Source: Ktedonobacteraceae bacterium
Lineage (GTDB): Bacteria; Chloroflexota; Ktedonobacteria; Ktedonobacterales; Ktedonobacteraceae
NCBI GenBank assembly: GCA_017354095.1
Contig: JAFMRP010000068.1
Span: forward strand, 1-11,088
Direction: 5' to 3'
Length of the DNA: 11,088 nucleotides
Shown: positions 1 to 4,555 of the stretch, piece by piece
Numbering within the stretch: the first letter of the stretch is position 1
Layout: every line of letters starts with the position of its first letter
Made by a program: the position numbers and the translations under genes
The notes under the pieces: model-generated
Database searches by the model: none
What the model was told of the DNA's origin: nothing
The model's input: only the letters and a program-made list of their open reading frames with translations

Positions 1-351
1 GAGGATCAGGATCGTATTGGGCGAATACCTGGTCACCTGCTCTGTTACCTGGCTGACAATCTCTTTATTCTTCAGCAGCAGGTCGTCGCGTGTCATCCCC
101 GGCTTACGAGGGAAGCCTGAGGTAATAACAACGATATCTGATCCGGCGGTATCGGCATAGTCATTGGTGCCAGTGACCAGGGAATCGTAGCCGAGCACCG
201 GACCGGCCTGAAGCATGTCGAGGGCTTTGCCCTGGGGCATATTCGGAACGATGTCATACATGACGACATCGGCATAATCGCGCTCAGCGAGGCGCTGCGC
301 AAGGGTGCTGCCAACGAAGCCAGCACCGACAACTGTAATTTTACTGCGCAT
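1..351 (-). CDS. mdh: Malate dehydrogenase, LDH-like type (3' end outside window)
   Basis: Catalyses NAD-dependent interconversion of malate and oxaloacetate in the cytoplasm (TCA cycle). The first 117 codons are present; the rest lies beyond base 1. The translation begins MRSKITVVGAGFVGSTLAQR, with the Rossmann glycine motif GAGFVG at residues 9-14 and an acidic residue (MYD, about residue 39) at the end of the second strand, which favours NAD. Next come GKALDM (about residues 47-52) and the mobile-loop motif FPRKPGMTRDD (about residues 83-93), whose Arg residues bind the dicarboxylate; this loop is diagnostic of LDH-like malate dehydrogenases rather than lactate dehydrogenases. The ATG at 349-351 is preceded on the minus strand by GAAAGGAAACACGT, a good Shine-Dalgarno at normal spacing. 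The gene is divergent from the tRNA-Gln gene. I see no frameshift in the visible part. Confidence 0.95.
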   Translation of the reverse strand, partial: MRSKITVVGAGFVGSTLAQRLAERDYADVVMYDIVPNMPQGKALDMLQAGPVLGYDSLVTGTNDYADTAGSDIVVITSGFPRKPGMTRDDLLLKNKEIVSQVTEQVTRYSPNTILIL

Positions 352-421
352 ACGTGTTTCCTTTCGATATGTTTATTTAAATGCTTGTGTTTTGAAGAAT
401 GGCACATGAGAGCCTAAGGTT

Positions 422-451
422 ATTGTAAGCCCAAAGGGGTAGCGATGGCAA
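422..451 (-). promoter_or_regulatory. Promoter of mdh
   Basis: On the minus strand, -35 TTGCCA (446-451) and -10 TACAAT (422-427) are separated by 18 bases, each one mismatch from the sigma-70 consensus. The predicted start near 415 gives a leader of about 64 bases before the mdh ATG. Confidence 0.65.
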
Positions 452-533
452 TGAGATAGATCATGGCCGGGGGGAGTTGTCCCTTCGTTTCGGGAGATCC
501 TGTGGGAGATCCTAAAAAGTTCTCTAAAATCGC

Positions 534-562
534 TTGACAACTCCGTACGTCTGAGGTATTAT
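534..562 (+). promoter_or_regulatory. Promoter of the tRNA-Gln gene
   Basis: TTGACA (534-539) is a perfect -35 and TATTAT (557-562) is a -10 with one mismatch; the spacer is exactly 17 bases. It lies 34 bases upstream of the mature tRNA 5' end, as expected for a strong housekeeping promoter of a monocistronic tRNA. A nearby TATACT (560-565) would need a 20-base spacer and is less likely. Confidence 0.85.
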
Positions 563-596
563 ACTGTGCGTGAACGGTGAGACGTTCCAGAAGTGA

Positions 597-670
597 TGGG
601 GTGTCGTTCAATGGTAGGACGGCTGACTCTGGATCAGTTAATTGGGGTTCGAGTCCCTGCACCCCAGCCA
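597..670 (+). tRNA. tRNA-Gln (anticodon CTG)
   Basis: A 74-base gene folds into a full cloverleaf. The acceptor stem TGGGGTG (597-603) pairs with CACCCCA (660-666), followed by discriminator G and an encoded CCA. The anticodon stem GCTGA/TCAGT closes a 7-base loop CTCTGGA with CTG at positions 34-36, which reads CAG (Gln). The T arm has loop TTCGAGT (648-654). The U1-A72 first pair is characteristic of bacterial tRNA-Gln. The CTG anticodon suggests a separate TTG isoacceptor elsewhere in the genome. Confidence 0.96.
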
Positions 671-686
671 TATAGTCAAGTTTGAG

Positions 687-710
687 AGGCCCTTTGGGGG
701 CCTTTTTTTT
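687..710 (+). terminator. Intrinsic terminator of the tRNA-Gln gene
   Basis: Stem AGGCCC (687-692) pairs with GGGCCT (698-703) across a 5-base loop and runs straight into a T tract (703-710). It sits 16 bases after the CCA end, so the tRNA is transcribed alone. Confidence 0.88.
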
Positions 711-972
711 ATGGCTAATACAACCACGAGACGTATTTGGGAAGGGGGACAAAGGGCACGACGGGCAGCCTCAAGGGCCCCACCCGACTCCATCCCGCCC
801 CCTGCCCCTACAGAACCATCACGACCGCCTTCCCCAAACACCTTCACCGGATAGTCCTGCAAGGGAAAGCCTACAGTTCCCGAGGGCACGGGATGGATAC
901 GATCACCATTCGTCAGTGCGTATAGGGCAACTTTATCCTCATGAGAAATTGTTAAAATGAAATGATGCTCAT
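711..972. other. Gene-free interval, part strongly C-rich
   Basis: I find no credible gene in these 262 bases. The stretch around 774-811 is almost all C on the plus strand (runs such as CATCCCGCCCCCTGCCCC), unlike its surroundings. Open frames crossing it either run through the tRNA gene or lack a ribosome binding site. At 960-974 a perfect 6-base inverted repeat (AAATGA, TGC, TCATTT) overlaps the stop codon of the neighbouring minus-strand gene and may act as a weak 3' hairpin, though no clean U tract follows it. Confidence 0.5.
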
Positions 973-1218
973 TTAGTCGTTCGGTAGAAGATTATGCAGT
1001 TCGGTCGCAAAAAATGTGGTATAGCCACAAGATAGACAAGTAACAGCCCGAACGTTTGATACATTCGTTTCAGAACTGAAGATCTGACGAAAAAAAGGAA
1101 TTTTACGGCGTGGTTGTCGTAACGTCACTGTTCCAGTTCCAGATGCGTTGCTCAGGCTAAGACTGAGACCTACCTCGACGCTTAATTGTTGTCCCCCACA
1201 TTCAGGGCAGGGTTTCAT
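973..1218 (-). CDS. Small zinc-ribbon protein of unknown function
   Basis: An 81-residue protein with two CxxC pairs, CPEC at residues 4-7 and CLSCGY at 61-66, spaced as in two-knuckle zinc ribbons that bind one structural zinc. Between them is a long polar linker with a basic patch (RQPRRK, residues 34-39). The CxxCGY-T-x-FF ending resembles small bacterial zinc-ribbon proteins thought to bind nucleic acid or protein, but I cannot assign a specific role. The start is well supported: ATG at 1216-1218 follows AAAAGAGGAACG on the minus strand at normal spacing, and a plausible promoter lies upstream. The gene is divergent from an ECF sigma factor gene. It lacks the HxxxCxxC motif of ZAS anti-sigma factors, so it should not be taken for the cognate anti-sigma. 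Confidence 0.75.
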   Translation of the reverse strand: MKPCPECGGQQLSVEVGLSLSLSNASGTGTVTLRQPRRKIPFFRQIFSSETNVSNVRAVTCLSCGYTTFFATELHNLLPND

Positions 1219-1255
1219 GATATACGTTCCTCTTTTTTCGACATTGGTGTTGTTT

Positions 1256-1281
1256 GACGTCTTCTATTAAGATAGAACGTC
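1256..1281. promoter_or_regulatory. Imperfect inverted repeat over the zinc-ribbon gene promoter (possible operator)
   Basis: The left arm GACGTCTTCTAT (1256-1267) and right arm ATAGAACGTC (1272-1281) are complementary except for two extra bases in the left arm, around a TAAG centre. The repeat covers the predicted -10 and transcription start of the zinc-ribbon gene, where a repressor would bind. No bound protein is known. Confidence 0.4.
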
Positions 1282-1297
1282 TGATGGTAAGTGGCAA
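1269..1297 (-). promoter_or_regulatory. Predicted promoter of the zinc-ribbon gene
   Basis: On the minus strand, -35 TTGCCA (1292-1297) and -10 TATCTT (1269-1274) are 17 bases apart. The -35 has one mismatch and the -10 two. The predicted start near 1262 gives a leader of about 45 bases ending in a good Shine-Dalgarno. Confidence 0.5.
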
Positions 1298-1370
1298 CAA
1301 AACGCAGAAAGCGCTTCGGGGACTGGCAACAGAATCGCCTGAAACAAATCTTTCGGAGTAACTTCTAGCG

Positions 1371-1434
1371 ACCGAGCAGCGTGTATTACCATAGAGACAG
1401 TTATGGAGGTTGCACGCTGCGCGGTGTTTTTTTT
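1371..1434 (+). terminator. Intrinsic terminator in the leader of the ECF sigma gene (possible attenuator)
   Basis: ACCG (1371-1374) and GCAGCGTG (1376-1383) pair with CACGCTGC (1413-1420) and CGGT (1422-1425), giving 12 base pairs broken only by an A-G mismatch. One base later comes a run of eight T (1427-1434). Inside the loop a second stem, CCATA (1389-1393) with TATGG (1402-1406), stacks on the first. This works only on the plus strand. The nearest plus-strand gene upstream ends at the tRNA terminator (710), and the structure lies 93 bases before the sigma gene. It should therefore terminate a leader or small RNA starting somewhere in 1219-1370. I could not define the plus-strand promoter: TTGGTG (1244-1249) with TAAGAT (1268-1273) is weak. 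Confidence 0.7.
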
Positions 1435-1512
1435 GAGCGAGATCGCCCGCAGCCCCCTCCATACGCAAACTGCTCTATTCTGATCTGACGCCGCCCCAGC
1501 GGTAAGGGAAAA

Positions 1513-1523
1513 GGGAGACTCCC
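1513..1523 (+). promoter_or_regulatory. Shine-Dalgarno of the sigma gene inside a small palindrome
   Basis: The only ribosome binding site for the ATG at 1528 is GGGAG (1513-1517), 10 bases upstream. It is the left arm of the inverted repeat GGGAGACTCCC, which could form a 4-base stem with a 3-base loop and partly mask the site. The stem is short, so any effect may be modest. Confidence 0.35.
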
Positions 1524-1527
1524 GAAA

Positions 1528-2223
1528 ATGGTTATGCTCCGAGCATCAGGTGTGTTTGATGAGGTGTTGAATAGCTTGCAGACGGATGCGGCTGAGATTG
1601 CGGGTGAGCAGGACGTGCCATCGGAGCAGCAGATGCTTGTTGCACGTATCCTGGGGGGAGATAGTGAGGCATTCACCATCATTGTGGACCAGTATGGAGC
1701 GTTGATGTTACGTACCGCGATGTTGATCATGGGAGATCGAGACATCGCGGAAGACGTGGTGCAGGACGCATTGATTCAGGCATGGCACCACCTGCCGGAC
1801 TTACGGCAAGCGGAGGCGCTACGTCCCTGGTTGATGCGTATTGTAGTCAACCAGTGCATTAGTTTAAAAAGGAGGCTGGCACGCTCAGCGGCATTTATGC
1901 ACCAGGCACTTTTAGAGCAAGAAAGTGATCTGGCGGCGCATGTGGCTGATGACTATAAAGGGCGTATAGAGCTCCATTGGGACCTAGCGCGAGCTATTGA
2001 AGGGTTACCGATCAAACAGCGAGTTGTCATATTACTACATTATTATAACGGCATGACCCTGCCGGAGATGTCGCAGGCGTTGCGAACCTCGGAAAATACG
2101 CTGAAGAAGCGTATCCAGGCCGCGCTGAGCAATCTGAGGCATATGATGTCTGGTATGGAAGAGGACCGGGCGTCCGCCTATACATTGCGGCTATACGGTC
2201 GCCAGATTCTGCCAGTAGCATAA
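1528..2223 (+). CDS. ECF-family RNA polymerase sigma factor
   Basis: A 231-residue sigma-70 family protein with only regions 2 and 4, the ECF layout. Region 2 covers about residues 34-115: EAFTIIVDQYGALMLRTA, then the core-binding motif DRDIAEDVVQDALIQAW, then the -10 recognition helix ending in WLMRIVVNQCISLKRR. Region 4 covers about residues 148-210: LPIKQRVVILLHYYNGMTLP followed by the -35 recognition helix-turn-helix MSQALRTSENTLKKRIQAAL. The roughly 34-residue N-terminal extension is acidic and of unknown role. ATG 1528 is the first start after an in-frame TGA at 1486; the ATG two codons later is an alternative. No anti-sigma gene is adjacent: the downstream gene is convergent and overlaps by 33 bases. 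The leader carries an intrinsic terminator, so expression may be controlled after initiation. Target promoters cannot be inferred. Confidence 0.9.
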   Translation: MVMLRASGVFDEVLNSLQTDAAEIAGEQDVPSEQQMLVARILGGDSEAFTIIVDQYGALMLRTAMLIMGDRDIAEDVVQDALIQAWHHLPDLRQAEALRPWLMRIVVNQCISLKRRLARSAAFMHQALLEQESDLAAHVADDYKGRIELHWDLARAIEGLPIKQRVVILLHYYNGMTLPEMSQALRTSENTLKKRIQAALSNLRHMMSGMEEDRASAYTLRLYGRQILPVA

Positions 2224-2868
2224 TACATCTTCAACGAGACTGGCCTCGCAGCGTACCTGGAAGATACTTTTCCGCGTCACCTCTTCAAAGAGTGAGACGG
2301 CTTCCTGTTCGAGGCACTGGCAGGTCGCCAGAGTAAGCACGCCTCGTTCCACGCCAACAGGTACGCAGTGGTAGCGACGTGCCAGGTCATAGGGTACCAG
2401 ATGCAACAAGCGATGCGAGGGATAAGAGGCGAGAAAGGCCAGGTAGGGCAACCCATCGCCGGCACATTGACCTGATACAAGGAGGCCGTCCGGGGCGGCA
2501 TCTATTTCGCTGCCTATCATATACAAAGGCTGGGCATTGTGTAACGTTTGCAACGCGCTCCGAGCACTGGCTCCTGAGAGGACCTGAATTGTATACTCGA
2601 CATCAGCTAGCAGAGCGTGCAGGCGCCGTGCCACAACCTGTGCGCCTTCCAAAGAGGCTTCGGTCAGGACTACCAGGCAGAGCATCTCGCCAATCAGCAC
2701 CATGTCGGAGCGCCGTACGTTGCGGCGAATACGGCCAGCCAGATGGCTCAGCATCCCTTCTGATTGCCAGTTCCCCTCCACATGCACCAGGGCGATCTGC
2801 TCGTTATCGATGAATGCCAGATGAAGGTCATTTAGCTCCTCCACGACTCTACCCCTCCGGGAAACCAT
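2191..2868 (-). CDS. Degenerate GGDEF-like domain fused to MshEN/T2SSE-N-like domain
   Basis: A 225-residue cytoplasmic protein with no signal peptide or membrane segment. Residues about 14-100 follow the GGDEF fold pattern (LAGRIRRNVRRSDMVLIGE, then a hydrophobic strand LCLVVL and GAQVVARRLHALL). The catalytic GG(D/E)EF is replaced by IGEMLC, so diguanylate cyclase activity is not expected. Residues about 138-222 match the N-terminal domain of GspE/PilB/MshE ATPases: GLPYLAFLASYPSHRLLHLV, PYDLARRYHCVPVGVERGVL, then a final helical part. MshEN domains can bind cyclic di-GMP through tandem RLGxxLxxxxxxxxxLxxxLxxQ motifs; I see no complete copy here, so binding is uncertain. There is no ATPase domain, so this is a stand-alone regulator or adaptor. 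ATG at 2866-2868 follows AGGTGATTTACA on the minus strand. Its 3' end overlaps the sigma gene tail to tail by 33 bases. Confidence 0.7.
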   Translation of the reverse strand: MVSRRGRVVEELNDLHLAFIDNEQIALVHVEGNWQSEGMLSHLAGRIRRNVRRSDMVLIGEMLCLVVLTEASLEGAQVVARRLHALLADVEYTIQVLSGASARSALQTLHNAQPLYMIGSEIDAAPDGLLVSGQCAGDGLPYLAFLASYPSHRLLHLVPYDLARRYHCVPVGVERGVLTLATCQCLEQEAVSLFEEVTRKSIFQVRCEASLVEDVLCYWQNLATV

Positions 2869-3085
2869 TGTAAATCACCTGCAGGTATTACCCCGTCAAG
2901 TGAAGCTTAACGCACTAGTATATTAGCTCATTCTTGTGCGCAGCCAGATGGGAAGCGGGTTGCGATTTAGTTGAAAACAAGTCCCGACAAGTAAAGAGTT
3001 TCTCCAGTTAGTCAGAGCGCCTTAATAGTGCACTTCGATGGGGGAGTTGAGATTGAGCGTTCCCAATTCTTAACGTCATCTGGCA

Positions 3086-3104
3086 AGATATCCACATATC
3101 CACA
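3086..3104 (+). repeat. Tandem DnaA-box-like motif (copy 1 of an exact 19-mer)
   Basis: AGATATCCACATATCCACA holds two overlapping ATATCCACA 9-mers, each one mismatch from the DnaA box TTATCCACA. The same 19 bases recur exactly at 10339-10357, inside the DnaA-box cluster upstream of dnaB. Here the motif lies about 60 bases upstream of the predicted flippase promoter. Confidence 0.6.
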
Positions 3105-3147
3105 ACCAATCTACTACTGTGTCTTACTTCTCGATATTCGTCTTCTT

Positions 3148-3177
3148 GTGGCATACTTTGAAACATATTGAGATAAT
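3148..3177 (+). promoter_or_regulatory. Predicted promoter of the flippase-glycosyltransferase operon
   Basis: GTGGCA (3148-3153, four of six matches) and GATAAT (3172-3177, five of six) are 18 bases apart. The predicted start near 3184 excludes the far upstream GTG at 3119 as the translation start. The predicted lepB promoter has the same -35 and spacer. Elsewhere in 2869-3235 I see no gene; the interval also holds the DnaA-box-like pair and an orphan AGGAGG at 3202-3207. Confidence 0.45.
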
Positions 3178-3235
3178 ATGTCTTTTTTACGTAACCTTCT
3201 CAGGAGGTTTCCATCAAAAACAGGAAAAAGGGAAA

Positions 3236-4555
3236 ATGGGCGGAGGGGATATGTTTTTTGCCGTAAGGAAGCAGAGTATCTCGCGCATCACGCGGTCAGG
3301 CCTTTTCCAGATCAGCCCGGCGCTCGGCACAACCCTGATTGGTATCGGGAGTTATATCGTTACAGCCAGGGCATTGGGACCGGCAGCCTTTGGCGCTTTC
3401 ATATTTGTCCAATGGCTGGCCACCATTACCGTTCCATTGATTGGTGTGGGCATGTCCGCGCTCACCAGCCGACAGATTGTCGAGATACAGAGCCGTGAAC
3501 CCCAGCCGACGATAGCCGGCATTTTCTATTATTTATGGTATCGTCAGTGTCGACGTATTCTGCTATACTGTGTCGTGTTTTTTTTCCTGGCGTTTCTATT
3601 ATCCTGGCTATTTAGTGTCTGCACGCTATTGCGTCTGCTGCTCACCGGGTTGGCGGCATTGCCATTATTTTTGAGCAGCATTGTAGGCATTACGCTGCGC
3701 AGTCTGCGCCGGCTGGATCTACTGGGGACGCTGCATCTTTTTGGCATGTTGGCCACGCTTTTTTTGATGGTAGCGGCAACGCAGGTTGGGGGAGATCAAG
3801 TCGAGATTTTCCTGCTGGCGGTCGCGCTGGCGGCCACGTTGACGCTCATCATGGCGGTTATCACCATGGCACGGCTGTTGCCAATGAAAGAGGCTCAGCC
3901 GCCGGGATCATATCTCAGAGAGCAGCTTAAGCGCAGTTTCAAGCCACCTCTGCTGCACTTTATCCTGGACGCGATCACCTGGCAGCGCAGCGAATCGCTG
4001 CTGCTGGCTCTGTGGCGCTCGCCTTCCGAGTTAGCCTTTTATGCGATCAGTTTTATGATCAGCACGACCGTAATGCAGCTGGCCCCCATGCTGCTCTCGG
4101 GCTGGTTTCTGCCGCTTTTTTTGCGGCATACGCATAACCGGCATTATTTGAACCCCTATGATGCATTTATTAAAACATCCTGCTATATGGCTTTCGTAGC
4201 GGTGGCATTCTGTATCGCAATCACCACGCTAGGCCCTTATCTGATCATCTATAGCATTGGTCCGGCCTATCTGCCTGTGCTGGAGCCATTGCGCATTCTG
4301 CTCATTGCCGGGGTTTTCGGAAGTATCGCGACGGTAAGCCTGACGCACCTGGCCAACCACGGGCAGAACACGACCGTGTTGGGAATAGTGGCGGCGGTAG
4401 TTAATGTCGGATTAGCGATCCCCCTGGTGGCTTATTGGGGTATGACGGGTGCCGCAATGGCCAGCACAGTGGCTCAGGTGATCTCAGCCAGTGGTTCTAT
4501 CTTGCTATGTAGAAAAATACTCAAGCGAGCAGAGCAGAAAGAAGCAGTACTATGA
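3236..4555 (+). CDS. Polysaccharide/oligosaccharide flippase, MOP superfamily (Wzx-like)
   Basis: About 439 residues, almost all in hydrophobic segments; I count 11-12 likely transmembrane helices. This is the layout of Wzx/PST-type flippases, which move undecaprenyl-linked glycans across the cytoplasmic membrane. The N-terminus has the family pattern: a short basic segment, a helix around LFQISPALGTTLIGIGSYIV, then ARALGPAAFGAFIFVQW, where the GP-x2-FG element after the first helix is typical. Pairing with a glycosyltransferase in an ATGA overlap supports the role; the substrate is unknown. The frame is open back to a GTG at 3119, but that lies upstream of the predicted promoter and encodes an atypical extension. 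ATG 3236 (with AAAAAGGGAAA upstream) and ATG 3251 (with GGAGGGG close by) are the plausible starts; I chose 3236. The length fits the family. Confidence 0.88.
   Translation: MGGGDMFFAVRKQSISRITRSGLFQISPALGTTLIGIGSYIVTARALGPAAFGAFIFVQWLATITVPLIGVGMSALTSRQIVEIQSREPQPTIAGIFYYLWYRQCRRILLYCVVFFFLAFLLSWLFSVCTLLRLLLTGLAALPLFLSSIVGITLRSLRRLDLLGTLHLFGMLATLFLMVAATQVGGDQVEIFLLAVALAATLTLIMAVITMARLLPMKEAQPPGSYLREQLKRSFKPPLLHFILDAITWQRSESLLLALWRSPSELAFYAISFMISTTVMQLAPMLLSGWFLPLFLRHTHNRHYLNPYDAFIKTSCYMAFVAVAFCIAITTLGPYLIIYSIGPAYLPVLEPLRILLIAGVFGSIATVSLTHLANHGQNTTVLGIVAAVVNVGLAIPLVAYWGMTGAAMASTVAQVISASGSILLCRKILKRAEQKEAVL

Noticed and set aside
420..960. Overlapping open frames on both strands across the tRNA-Gln gene (for example 420-752 and 638-889 on minus, 642-854 and 682-960 on plus)
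   Set aside because: They read through the tRNA, its promoter or its terminator, have no ribosome binding site, and have low-complexity translations.
973..1218. Zinc-ribbon protein as anti-sigma factor of the neighbouring ECF sigma
   Set aside because: It lacks the HxxxCxxC zinc-binding motif and any membrane helix, and it is divergent rather than co-transcribed.
1219..1370. Known riboswitch or T-box upstream of the sigma gene terminator
   Set aside because: I looked for the conserved cores of T-box, cyclic di-GMP, fluoride and cobalamin elements and found none; only the terminator is supported.
2379..2813. 144-codon plus-strand frame
   Set aside because: Antisense to the GGDEF-like/MshEN gene, which has recognisable domains, a Shine-Dalgarno and normal codon use.
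3119..3235. GTG start giving a longer flippase
   Set aside because: It lies upstream of the predicted promoter start, has no Shine-Dalgarno, and encodes an extension unlike flippase N-termini.
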